From Actinoallomurus purpureus (GTDB taxonomy: Bacteria; Actinomycetota; Actinomycetes; Streptosporangiales; Streptosporangiaceae), in NCBI RefSeq assembly GCF_024055795.1, contig NZ_JAMXMY010000021.1, positions 1-64,000 of the forward strand: a stretch of DNA of 64,000 bases, in the 5' to 3' direction. This document shows positions 52,817 to 60,369 of the stretch, one piece after another. The position numbers and the translations under genes are program-made. Position 1 is the stretch's first letter, and each line of letters opens with the position of its first letter. The notes under the pieces were generated by a model. That model was not told the DNA's origin and searched no databases. It was given only the letters and a program-made list of their open reading frames with translations.

Positions 52817-53749
52817 TCAGCGGCGCGGGGACTCGTCCTCCAGGCGGGCCCGTTTCGTGAACTCCCCCGGCCACAGCTTGTCGATCTCGGCGTTGAGCGC
52901 CGCGCCGATCAGGACGGCCAGCGCGGTGACGTACAGCCAGGCGAGGACGGCGATGGCGGCGCCCAGCGACCCGTACACCGACACCGACGTGGAGCCGTCC
53001 AGATAGAGCCTGAGCACGAGGCTGCCGAGCCCCCAGATGGCCAGCGCGGTGACCCCGCCCGGAACCTCGCGCCACCACGCCGTCCGTACGGGGACGCTGA
53101 GGTGGTAGAGGAGCGCCAGGAAGATGACCGCGACGATGACGAGGATCGGCCAGTAGAGGAGGCGCACGATCACGGATCCGGCCGGGACCCAGTGCAGCAC
53201 CAGCGTCGGCCCGGCGACCAGGAGGGGGATGACGATCAGCCCGACCCCGAGCCCGGCGAGGTAGAGGAAAAACGCGCGCAGGCGGGTGCGGATCACGCCG
53301 CGCACTCCTGACAGGCCGTGCGCGATGGTGATCGTGTCCACGTAGACGTTGAGGGCGCGGGAGCCGGCCCACAGGGAGATGAGGAAGCTCAGCGAGACGA
53401 TCCCCACCTTGCCGCCGCGCAGCACCTCGTCGAGCAGGGGCTCGACCACGGACTTCACGGTCTGGTCGGTGAGGACCGTCTCCGCGCGGTCCAGCACCCA
53501 CGTGCGGGTCTCGGTGATCGTCGCGGTCCCCAGCATGGTCCGGAAGTGCCCGATCATGCCGATCAGCCCGAGCGCCAGGGGCGGCAGCGACAGGAGCGTG
53601 AAGAACGCCGCCTCCGCGGCCAGCCCGGTCACCCGGTAGCGGAACGCCGACACGGCGGTGCCGCGGAGGATCTGCCAGAGGGCGGAGCGCAGCCGTGAGA
53701 CGGTCGACGCCTCGGCAACGCCCGTCGAAGCGTCGGAGGCGGTGGTCAC
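52817..53749 (-). CDS. YihY/BrkB-family membrane protein
   Basis: A 310-residue polytopic membrane protein with about six hydrophobic segments, including AAFFTLLSLPPLALGLIGMIG, VGLIVIPLLVAGPTLVLHW and LGAAIAVLAWLYVTALAVLIGAALNAEI, the last being the conserved YihY tail. Function unproven; older annotation as ribonuclease BN is not supported for the family. Confidence 0.9.
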   Translation of the reverse strand: MTTASDASTGVAEASTVSRLRSALWQILRGTAVSAFRYRVTGLAAEAAFFTLLSLPPLALGLIGMIGHFRTMLGTATITETRTWVLDRAETVLTDQTVKSVVEPLLDEVLRGGKVGIVSLSFLISLWAGSRALNVYVDTITIAHGLSGVRGVIRTRLRAFFLYLAGLGVGLIVIPLLVAGPTLVLHWVPAGSVIVRLLYWPILVIVAVIFLALLYHLSVPVRTAWWREVPGGVTALAIWGLGSLVLRLYLDGSTSVSVYGSLGAAIAVLAWLYVTALAVLIGAALNAEIDKLWPGEFTKRARLEDESPRR

Positions 53750-53933
53750 GACGGTCTACCGTAGGGCCTTGCGCACCCGGGATGGGGCATGACGCTCATC
53801 TCGCCGATCACCTCCGGCCGGCCGCCCCGGCCCCGAGTCGGCGCCGGGATCCCCTTCCGTAACGGGAATCGAAGGATTCCCGATGAGATCACCCGGCCCG
53901 CGCGGCGGACGCATCGACAGGATGTGATGATCG

Positions 53934-54722
53934 TCACACGTCAGGCGACCCCCCGGGCCGCCGCCCGGCGCCGGCCGGCCCCGCGAACGCCTGTGCGACG
54001 TCCATCCACTCCTCCGCGACCGGTCCGGTGATCGTGAGGTCCACGTCGGCTCGGTGCCGCCGCTGGGTGACGACCAGGCAGAAGTCCAGCACCGGTCCCT
54101 GGACGAGGTCGGCGGCGTCCTCCGGCCCAGCGGCCCAGCGGCCGCCGCCCGGGAGGGTGAGCTCGACGCGTACCGGCGTCTGCGGGACGGGCCTGCCGTG
54201 GACGGTGAAGCTCCACGGCAGGGTGCGCACGCCGATCTGGGCGACGTGACGGAGCCGGTCCGTGGGCGCGCGCCGGACCTTGACGGCGTCGGCGACGTCC
54301 TGACCGTGCGCCCAGGTCTCCATCAGGCGCGCGGTGGTGAACGAGGCCGCTCCCATGTCAGGGCCGTACCAGGGGATCCGCGCCTTCGGCTCCAGGGCCG
54401 CCAGCGCCTCGATCATCCGGTGGCGGGCCGTCCGGAACCAGTCCAGGACCGCGTCGCCGGGCATGGACCTCCGCTCCTCCACGGCCCGGTCCACGTCGAA
54501 GCCCTCCGCGACCAGCGTGCGGACCTCCTCGCGGAAGGCGGCGGGGTCCGTCACGGCGCGTACGGCCGCCTCGTCGAACCACGCCAGGTGGGTGACCTGG
54601 TCGCGGACGGTCCATCCCTCGGCGGGGGTCGGCAGGTCCCAGACCCGCGGCCCCAGAAGGCGCTCGAGGTCGCCCGTCTCCTCGCGCAGATCGGTGAGCA
54701 GTTCGTCCATCGCCACGGCCAC
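53934..54722 (-). CDS. TIGR03084-like maleylpyruvate isomerase-family protein
   Basis: A 262-residue protein of the DinB/MDMPI-like superfamily: helical N-terminal domain with WTVRDQVTHLAWFDEAAVRAV and WAHGQDVADAV, matching the metal-binding His pattern of mycothiol-dependent enzymes, then a C-terminal SCP2-like fold. Such proteins may use mycothiol; no substrate is evident. A second ATG four codons in (54710) could be the start. Confidence 0.8.
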   Translation of the reverse strand: MAVAMDELLTDLREETGDLERLLGPRVWDLPTPAEGWTVRDQVTHLAWFDEAAVRAVTDPAAFREEVRTLVAEGFDVDRAVEERRSMPGDAVLDWFRTARHRMIEALAALEPKARIPWYGPDMGAASFTTARLMETWAHGQDVADAVKVRRAPTDRLRHVAQIGVRTLPWSFTVHGRPVPQTPVRVELTLPGGGRWAAGPEDAADLVQGPVLDFCLVVTQRRHRADVDLTITGPVAEEWMDVAQAFAGPAGAGRRPGGSPDV

Positions 54723-54790
54723 GCGCCACAGCGTACAGAACGCGGTTCGGTCATGGTCCTACACCGGTCTCCACCGGGCACAATGGAGGC

Positions 54791-54973
54791 ATGATCTGCC
54801 CAGCGTGTCGCGAACGACGGCACGGCGAGTGCCGCGGCGGCAGTTGGTGCGACTGCCAGCACCTGCCGCCGGCCGAGCCCGCGACCTCGCGGGAGCGGAC
54901 CCCGCCGAGCGGCGACCGTACGAGCGAGGATGACGGCGCCGAACCGGACGTCAACTGGCTGCGCCAGGGCTGA
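54791..54973 (+). CDS. Small Cys-rich zinc-ribbon-like protein
   Basis: A 60-residue protein with five Cys near the N-terminus (MICPACRERRHGECRGGSWCDC), a Pro/Arg/acidic middle and the ending PDVNWLRQG. This pattern recurs in small actinobacterial proteins of unknown function. A metal site is likely; DNA binding is possible. Confidence 0.65.
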   Translation: MICPACRERRHGECRGGSWCDCQHLPPAEPATSRERTPPSGDRTSEDDGAEPDVNWLRQG

Positions 54974-55054
54974 GGACCCCCGGCGGGCAGGGGCTCTCAC
55001 CTGCGTCGACGCACGCGCGCACCAATGTGACGTTCGTCCGCATTTCGGACAAGG

Positions 55055-55084
55055 TTGGACAGTCATCGAACCACATGTCATCAT
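55055..55084 (+). promoter_or_regulatory. Candidate promoter for the sulfur-assimilation leader
   Basis: TTGGAC (55055-55060) and CATCAT (55079-55084) are 18 bp apart. The expected start point falls at the ATG of the leader ORF at 55091, which would make that ORF leaderless. Confidence 0.45.
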
Positions 55085-55090
55085 CGGTGT

Positions 55091-55168
55091 ATGGCTGCTG
55101 CGAATCCGTTGCTGGTAATGCGCCGGCACGTTGACTATCTCCGTGTGGGCAGCGCCATCTGTCGTTGA
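55091..55168 (+). CDS. Cysteine-codon leader peptide (putative attenuator) of the sirA-cysH operon
   Basis: A 25-codon ORF encoding MAAANPLLVMRRHVDYLRVG and ending SAICR, with no ribosome binding site (an inner ATG at 55118 gives 16 residues). The core RRHVDxxRVxSALC(R/C) is the hallmark of actinobacterial putative leader peptides found upstream of cysteine and sulfur genes; mycobacterial relatives are leaderless Cys-rich ORFs shown to sense cysteine. A Cys codon is the penultimate sense codon. Ribosome stalling there at low charged tRNA-Cys would be expected to raise downstream expression. The 130 bp that follow lead to sirA. Confidence 0.7.
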   Translation: MAAANPLLVMRRHVDYLRVGSAICR

Positions 55169-55297
55169 CACCTCATCTCCGCCACTGCCTCATGGGCGCG
55201 CGGTATGCCGGTGTCATCTCCCACAGCTCAGTGTTGAGCCAGCAGTGCGATCTGCCGGCGTGCTTCGCGTCCCCCACCACCACGGAGGACGCGCACA

Positions 55298-56953
55298 ATG
55301 CCACCCCGTCAGCAGCGGAAACGAGGCGAGGGCCAATGGGCCCTGGGCTATCGTGAGCCGCTCAACAAGAACGAAGAGAACAAGAAGAACGACGACGGCC
55401 TCAACGTCCGTCGTCGCATCATCGACGTCTACGCCAAGGGCGGCTTCGACTCCATCGACCCCGCCGATCTGCGGGGCCGGTTCCGCTGGTACGGCCTGTA
55501 CACCCAGCGCCGGCCCGGCATCGATGGCGGCAAGACGGCCGTGCTCGAGCCCGAGGAGCTCGACGACCGCTACTTCATGCTGCGCGTCCGCATCGACGGC
55601 GGCCAGCTGAACCTCGAGCAGCTGCGCACGATCGCCGACGTGTCGACGAAGTACGCCCGTGGCACCGCCGACATCACCGACCGGCAGAACATCCAGCTGC
55701 ACTGGATCGAGATCGAGAGCGTCCCGGCCATCTGGGAGGCCCTGGAGTCGGTCGGGCTGGACACCACCGAGGCCTGCGGCGACACGCCCCGGGTCATCCT
55801 CGGCTGCCCGCTCGCCGGGATCGACGCCGACGAGGTCATCGACGCGACGCCGCAGATCCACGACATCCACGACCGGTACATCGGCCGCCCGGAGTTCTCC
55901 AACCTGCCGCGGAAGTTCAAGTCGGCGCTGTCCGGCTGCACGGCGCAGTGCACGATCCACGAGATCAACGACATCGCGTTCGTCGGCGTCGTCAACGACG
56001 AGGGCGAGGTCGGGTACGACATCTGGGCGGGCGGCGGCCTGTCCACCAACCCGATGTTCGCCAAGCGGCTCGGGGCGTTCGTCCGGCCGGAGCAGGTCCA
56101 CGAGGTCTGGGCGGGCATCGCCGGCATCTTCCGCGACTACGGCTACCGCCGGCTCCGGCACCGCGCGCGGCTGAAGTTCCTGATGAACGACTGGGGCCCG
56201 GAGCGGTTCCGCGAGGTCCTGGAGAAGGAGTACCTCGGGTACGCCCTGGCGGACGGACCGGCGCCCGGTGGGCCCCGGAACGACCGCCGCGACCACGTCG
56301 GCATCCGCCGGCAGCGCGACGGCCTCTACTACGTCGGCTTCGCGCCGAGGGTCGGTCGGGTCGACGGCGACCTGCTGCGCGTCATCGCGGACCTGGCCGA
56401 GGAGTACGGCTCCGGCCGGGTGCGCACGACGACCGAGCAGAAGATGGTCATCCTGGACGTTCCGGAGGACCGGACCGACGCGCTGGCCGCCGAACTCGAA
56501 GCGCACGACCTGCGGGTCCGCCCGTCGACGTTCCGGCGTCAGACGATGGCGTGCACCGGCATCGAGTTCTGCAAGCTCGCCATCGTCGAGACCAAGCAGC
56601 GCGGCATGGACCTGATCGAAGAGCTGGAGCGGCGCCTGCCGGACTTCGACGAGCCGCTGACGATCAACATCAACGGCTGCCCGAACTCCTGCGCGCGCAT
56701 CCAGACCGCCGACATCGGCCTGAAGGGCCAGCTGGTCACCGACGCCGACGGGAATCAGGTCGAGGGCTTCCAGGTTCACCTTGGAGGCTCCATCGGCGGC
56801 GAGTTCGGCAAGAAGATCCGTGGCCTCAAGACCACCGCCGAGGAGCTGCCCGACTACGTGGAGAGGGTGCTGCGCCACTTCCAGGAGGGCAGGACCGCCG
56901 GCGAGTCCTTCGCCGCGTGGGTGCAGCGTGCAGAGGAAGGTGAGCTGAAATGA
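55298..56953 (+). CDS. sirA: Ferredoxin-dependent sulfite reductase (SirA-like)
   Basis: A 551-residue sirohaem/[4Fe-4S] reductase that converts sulfite to sulfide (nitrite reductases share the fold). Cluster ligands are in TGIEFCKLAIVETK with the preceding ACT Cys, and NGCPNSCAR. RFRWYGLYTQR and TEACGDTPR supply the Tyr and Cys that form the SirA-type Tyr-Cys crosslink. Start is the ATG at 55298, preceded by GGAGG. The stop overlaps the next ORF (ATGA). With CysH it completes APS to sulfide; the CbiX-like gene downstream could supply sirohaem. Confidence 0.93.
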   Translation: MPPRQQRKRGEGQWALGYREPLNKNEENKKNDDGLNVRRRIIDVYAKGGFDSIDPADLRGRFRWYGLYTQRRPGIDGGKTAVLEPEELDDRYFMLRVRIDGGQLNLEQLRTIADVSTKYARGTADITDRQNIQLHWIEIESVPAIWEALESVGLDTTEACGDTPRVILGCPLAGIDADEVIDATPQIHDIHDRYIGRPEFSNLPRKFKSALSGCTAQCTIHEINDIAFVGVVNDEGEVGYDIWAGGGLSTNPMFAKRLGAFVRPEQVHEVWAGIAGIFRDYGYRRLRHRARLKFLMNDWGPERFREVLEKEYLGYALADGPAPGGPRNDRRDHVGIRRQRDGLYYVGFAPRVGRVDGDLLRVIADLAEEYGSGRVRTTTEQKMVILDVPEDRTDALAAELEAHDLRVRPSTFRRQTMACTGIEFCKLAIVETKQRGMDLIEELERRLPDFDEPLTININGCPNSCARIQTADIGLKGQLVTDADGNQVEGFQVHLGGSIGGEFGKKIRGLKTTAEELPDYVERVLRHFQEGRTAGESFAAWVQRAEEGELK

Positions 56954-57174
56954 CCGAGAGAGCCGTTCCCTTCTACTGCCCTTACTGCGGAGACGAGGAC
57001 CTGGAGCCGTACGAGAACGACGGCGGCTGGCACTGCCGCGCGTGCACGCGCGCGTTCCGCCTCCGTTTCGTCGGGCTCGGCGCGCTCAGCGCTCCGGCCG
57101 CTCCGGCCGCTCCGGCCGCTCCGGCCGCTCCGGCCGCTCCGGCGCACCATGGCGGACGGGAGGGCTCGGCATGA
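56950..57174 (+). CDS. Small zinc-ribbon protein with an Ala-Pro repeat
   Basis: A 74-residue protein: a CPYCG ... HCRAC zinc ribbon in the first 35 residues, then AFRLRF and an Ala-Pro-Ala repeat. It overlaps sirA (ATGA) and cysH (ATGA), so it is coupled within the sulfur operon. Similar small ribbon proteins occur between sirA and cysH in other actinomycetes; their role is unknown. The repeat is encoded by six 9-bp units and may vary in length. Confidence 0.75.
   Translation: MTERAVPFYCPYCGDEDLEPYENDGGWHCRACTRAFRLRFVGLGALSAPAAPAAPAAPAAPAAPAHHGGREGSA
57091..57143 (+). repeat. 9-bp tandem repeat inside the zinc-ribbon gene
   Basis: GCTCCGGCC repeated five times plus an 8-base partial copy, in frame, coding for Ala-Pro-Ala units. 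Because the unit is a multiple of three, slippage would change protein length without breaking the frame. Confidence 0.9.
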
Positions 57175-57884
57175 CGCTCCTGTTCGAGTCGGCGCCCGCG
57201 GCGCTCGACCTGACCGACATCGTGGAGTCGGCCGCCGACGCGCTGGAGGAGGCCTCCGCCGAAGAGATCGTCCGCTGGTCGATCGCCACCTTCGGCGACC
57301 GGATCTGCGTCACGTCGTCCATGAAGGACGCCGTGCTCGTCGACATCGCGTCGAAGGTCCGGCCCGGCATCGACGTGCTGTTCGTCGACACGGGCTACCA
57401 CTTCGCCGAGACGGTCGGCACCCGCGACGCGGTCGAGGCCGTCTACCCGGTCAACGTGGTGAACGTCACCCCCTCCAGAACCGTCGCCGAGCAGGAGCGC
57501 GACCTCGGGCCCCGGCTGAACGGCCGGAACCCGGACCTGTGCTGCCACCTGCGCAAGGTCGAGCCGCTGAACCGCGCGCTGGAGCCCTACCTCGCGTGGA
57601 TCACCGGCATCCGGCGCGAGGAGACCTCGCATCGGCGCGGCGCGCGCGTGGTCGAGTGGAACGCCGCGCGCGGCAAGGTGAAGGTCAACCCGCTCGCGCG
57701 CTGGACACAGACGCAGCTGGAGGGCTACATCGAGGAGCACGGCATCCTGGTGAACCCGCTGCAGTACGACGGGTATCCCTCGATCGGCTGCGAGCCCTGC
57801 ACCAAGCAGGTCGCACCCGGAGAGGACCCGCGCAGCGGACGCTGGGCCGGCACCGGAAAGACCGAATGCGGTATCAACATCTGA
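57171..57884 (+). CDS. cysH: APS reductase (thioredoxin-dependent, [4Fe-4S])
   Basis: A 237-residue PAPS/APS reductase-fold enzyme. Cys124-Cys125 (DLCCHLRK) and Cys207/Cys210 (GCEPC) form the cluster motif that marks APS rather than PAPS reductases; the catalytic Cys is in TECGINI at the C-terminus. SSMKDAVLVDI and DTGYHFAET bind the nucleotide. It converts adenylylsulfate to sulfite. ATG 57171 overlaps the previous stop (ATGA). No cysDN sulfurylase gene lies in the window. Confidence 0.93.
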   Translation: MTLLFESAPAALDLTDIVESAADALEEASAEEIVRWSIATFGDRICVTSSMKDAVLVDIASKVRPGIDVLFVDTGYHFAETVGTRDAVEAVYPVNVVNVTPSRTVAEQERDLGPRLNGRNPDLCCHLRKVEPLNRALEPYLAWITGIRREETSHRRGARVVEWNAARGKVKVNPLARWTQTQLEGYIEEHGILVNPLQYDGYPSIGCEPCTKQVAPGEDPRSGRWAGTGKTECGINI

Positions 57885-58627
57885 GCACCTGGGCGGTCCC
57901 CCTGGTCGCGGTGGCCCACGGAAGCCGGGATCCGCGTGCGGCGGCGACGGTCGAGGAACTTCTCGATCTTGTACGTCGTTCATCGGGGGTGCGTGTCGTG
58001 ACCTCGTATCTCGACCACGCTCCCCCGGCACCGGGGCAGGCGCTCGGTGGTCTCGTCGGCGAGGGGGCCGACGAGGCCGTCGTGCTCCCTCTCCTACTCA
58101 CCGCGGCATACCACAGCAAGACCGACATCCCCGGCGCGCTGCGGGAGGCCCGAGCGGCCCATCCGCTGCTGACCCTGCACTACGGCGCCACGCTGGGCCC
58201 CCACCCGCTGATGACGAGCGCCCTGGAGGGACGGCTCGCCGAGGTGGGCGTGCGGCCCGACCCGGACACGGCCGTGGTGCTGGCCGCCGCCGGTTCCAGC
58301 GATCCGGCCGCGAACGCCACGATCGGCCGGATGGCGCGCAGCTGGCGCGGCTGGCGCACCGTCGTCCCCGCGTACGCCTCCGCGGCGCGCCCCACGCCCG
58401 CCGAGGCCGTGCGCACGCTGTACGAGGCGGGCGCACCACGGGTCGTGGTGGCGTCCTACTTCCTGGCCCCGGGCTTCTTCGCGGACAAGGTCCGGGAGGA
58501 GTCCCTGGCGGCCGGGGCGGTGGCCGTCTCACCGGCTCTGGGCGCCGTCCCCGAGCTGGCGGCGATCGTCTCGGAGCGCTATCGCGAGGCCCTCGTTCGC
58601 GCTGACCGCGTCGCGGCGGCGGGCTGA
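57866..58627 (+). CDS. CbiX/SirB-like sirohydrochlorin chelatase
   Basis: A 253-residue class II chelatase with two CbiX-like halves. N-terminal VAVAHGSRDPRAAATVEEL has the metal-binding His; AAYHSKTDIPGAL follows; the second half contains LAAAGSSDPAANATIG and VVVASYFLAPGFFADKV. It would insert iron (or cobalt) into sirohydrochlorin to make the sirohaem SirA needs. The ATG overlaps the end of cysH by 19 bp, which gives coupling; the start could be a little later. Confidence 0.85.
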   Translation: MRYQHLSTWAVPLVAVAHGSRDPRAAATVEELLDLVRRSSGVRVVTSYLDHAPPAPGQALGGLVGEGADEAVVLPLLLTAAYHSKTDIPGALREARAAHPLLTLHYGATLGPHPLMTSALEGRLAEVGVRPDPDTAVVLAAAGSSDPAANATIGRMARSWRGWRTVVPAYASAARPTPAEAVRTLYEAGAPRVVVASYFLAPGFFADKVREESLAAGAVAVSPALGAVPELAAIVSERYREALVRADRVAAAG

Positions 58628-58714
58628 TCGACCTTCTCCGGATCCGCCGGAACGTCCTGTCCCGTAAGGCTTTTCGGTAGATCCTCACGATGCGATCTCT
58701 TTCTGCCGTTCATG

Positions 58715-58795
58715 ATTGGTCGATCACGAGCGCTGAAATTGATCACGCGATGCGCTAATTCGATCTTTATTGGCGATCTTTATGGCGATCTTTGT
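58715..58795. repeat. Three CGATCTTTAT direct repeats upstream of the riboswitch promoter
   Basis: CGATCTTTAT occurs at 58761-58770, 58774-58783 and (as CGATCTTTGT) 58786-58795, about 12-13 bp apart. Just upstream, GATCACG occurs twice (around 58717 and 58740). The spacing suggests same-face protein binding. Confidence 0.7.
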
Positions 58796-58831
58796 TGCAC
58801 CCCCCATGTAACCCATGTCCAAACCCTATAT

Positions 58832-58860
58832 TTGGCATGTCGCTAATTGTCTGCTATGTT
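58832..58860 (+). promoter_or_regulatory. Candidate SigA-type promoter of the CHAP-protein transcript
   Basis: TTGGCA (58832-58837) and TATGTT (58855-58860) separated by 17 bp. Transcription from about 58867 would carry both riboswitch-like elements in a leader of about 570 nt. Confidence 0.55.
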
Positions 58861-59046
58861 CCTCTAAGTCCGGCGACGCCCCCCATGCGCCGCTCCGACA
58901 CCCGCCGGCAACGGCCGGCCCACCAGCGCAAACAGCGCAGCGCGAAGACTCGTGCGAGGGCCTCCGTACAGAGCCGAGACGGTTCATATCTCACATCGCG
59001 CCACTCCCGCGGAAACCCGTTGATCCATATGAAGCGGGAGCGGCAA

Positions 59047-59167
59047 CGTCGAGTCCGTGAAGATCACGGAGCCGGGGACCCATCAGAAGTCCCGGGGTGA
59101 ATCGGCACATCCCCTCGTGCCGTAGGGCGACTTCCACGCCCGAACCCGTCAGCTAACCCGGTAGGCG
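59047..59167 (+). promoter_or_regulatory. YdaO-type (c-di-AMP) riboswitch aptamer, first copy
   Basis: Contains the conserved YdaO core in order: a TCCGTGA/TCACGGA stem, GGGGACCCA, GGGGTGAATC, a GGCAC/GTGCC stem, GTAGGGC, and CCCGAACCCGTCAGCTAACC ending GGTA. The closing stem is short (CGTC/GGCG). This family binds c-di-AMP and in actinomycetes precedes cell-wall hydrolase genes such as rpfA. Here the aptamer is followed by AAGGAG, a seven-codon TTG mini-ORF (59189-59209) and a hairpin with a T-rich run, not a full gene. Confidence 0.85.
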
Positions 59168-59219
59168 CCTGGAAGTAAGGAGCAGAACTTGTCCGCGAGT
59201 CTTCCCTGATCTGAATACC

Positions 59220-59270
59220 GGCCGTCATCCCCACCCCTAGGCGACGACGGCCAGACCCTGTCTTTTGTTC
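59220..59270 (+). terminator. Intrinsic terminator-like hairpin between the two aptamers
   Basis: GGCCGTC (59220-59226) pairs with GACGGCC (59246-59252), followed after eight bases by TCTTTTGTTC. It could be the expression platform of the first aptamer. Confidence 0.55.
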
Positions 59271-59294
59271 GAGCCGCCCGCATGAGCGGGCGAC

Positions 59295-59409
59295 CCGCTG
59301 AATCCGCACCTCGCGGAACCGGGGACCCACCGCATCACTGGGGTGAATCGGCACATCGTGCCGTAGGGCAGCTTCCACGCCCGAACCCGTCAGCTAACCC
59401 GGTAAGCGG
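59295..59409 (+). promoter_or_regulatory. YdaO-type (c-di-AMP) riboswitch aptamer, second copy
   Basis: Same conserved core as the first copy: TCCGC/GCGGA stem, GGGGACCCA, GGGGTGAATC, GGCAC/GTGCC, GTAGGGC, CCCGAACCCGTCAGCTAACC, GGTA; closing stem CCGCT (59295-59299) with AGCGG (59405-59409). It ends 10 bases before the ribosome binding site of the CHAP gene, so it may control translation initiation rather than termination. Confidence 0.88.
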
Positions 59410-59435
59410 CATGGAAGCCGAAGGAGTACCCCCCA

Positions 59436-60218
59436 GTGTCCCCTCGTCACGCCAAACCCCGCCGTACCCCGAAGAGCAAGTACCTCGCCGGCCTCATCGC
59501 CGGCACCGCCACCGCGGGCGCGGCCGCGATCACCATGGTGTCCGCAGGGCCCGCCGTGTCCGCGCAGGTTCCCAGTACGTCCCGTCCGGCCGTTCAGCAC
59601 GTGGGCCAGATACCTGCTCCCGGTACGGGTACGGCGATGAGCGCCGACGCCCTGAGGGACTACGCGCACGTCGACCTGCGCCCCCTCGCCGCGCCGAAGC
59701 AGGCTGTGAAGAAGCTTCCCGCCGCTGTGAAGAAGCTGCCCTCCGCCGGGGACGTTCTCAAGCTCGCCCAGTCCCAGGTCGGCACCACCGAGAACGCGGC
59801 CGGCGGCAGCAAGTTCAACCAGTGGTTCATGTCGACCCCGTACGCCAAGCACGGCGTCCAGGAGAACGGCGGGTCCATCAGCGACTACGCCAACGCCTCC
59901 TGGTGCGACATGTTCGTCTCCTGGGTCGGCGACCAGCTCGGCGTCAAGGGAATGGGCGCCGACGCGTTCACTCCCACCCACGCCAAGTGGTTCATCTCCC
60001 AGGGCCGCTGGGGCAACGTCCCCAAGCCCGGAGCCGTCGTGTTCTTCTCCTGGAGCGGCGGCGGCGTCGACGGCATCGATCACGTCGGCCTGGTCATCAA
60101 GGACAACCACGACGGCACCATCCAGACCGTCGAGGGCAACACGGACGACGCCGTGAGGGTCCGGACGCGGACCACCTCCAGCGTCGTGGGCTACGGCTAC
60201 CCGCAGTACGCCCAGTAA
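59436..60218 (+). CDS. Secreted CHAP-domain cell-wall hydrolase
   Basis: A 260-residue exported protein with GTG start and GAAGGAG upstream. The basic signal region is followed by AGTATAGAAAITMVSAGPAV, then a Val/Lys/Pro linker and a C-terminal CHAP domain. The catalytic Cys is in ASWCDMFVSW, the His in DHVGLVIKDN, and TVEGNT completes the site. CHAP enzymes cut peptidoglycan stems or cross-bridges. Control by c-di-AMP riboswitches matches known actinobacterial resuscitation and cell-wall hydrolase genes. Confidence 0.9.
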   Translation: MSPRHAKPRRTPKSKYLAGLIAGTATAGAAAITMVSAGPAVSAQVPSTSRPAVQHVGQIPAPGTGTAMSADALRDYAHVDLRPLAAPKQAVKKLPAAVKKLPSAGDVLKLAQSQVGTTENAAGGSKFNQWFMSTPYAKHGVQENGGSISDYANASWCDMFVSWVGDQLGVKGMGADAFTPTHAKWFISQGRWGNVPKPGAVVFFSWSGGGVDGIDHVGLVIKDNHDGTIQTVEGNTDDAVRVRTRTTSSVVGYGYPQYAQ

Positions 60219-60274
60219 TCGCCTGTCCCGGCGCGTGCCCTGCCGCCGCCCAGACGACACGGCACGCGCCGGAT

Positions 60275-60322
60275 CCTTCCCGGGCCCTCCCCTTCCCGGG
60301 CTCTCCCCTTCCCGGACTCTCC
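60275..60322. repeat. 16-bp direct repeat, three copies
   Basis: CCTTCCCGGGCCCTCC (60275), CCTTCCCGGGCTCTCC (60291) and CCTTCCCGGACTCTCC (60307) follow each other without gaps between the CHAP gene and the next start codon. Each unit contains CCCGGG or CCCGGA. Function unknown. Confidence 0.9.
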
Positions 60323-60369
60323 CTCGAGTCCCCCGTGCCCCCATCCCCCATGCCCCCGAGAGGAATGCC

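Noticed and set aside
57091-57143. Possible CRISPR-like repeat array
   Set aside because: Units are adjacent with no spacers, and they encode an in-frame Ala-Pro tract.
58815-59060. 81-codon frame in the CHAP-gene leader
   Set aside because: It overlaps the promoter and the first aptamer and shows no coding pattern; the RNA signals explain the region better.
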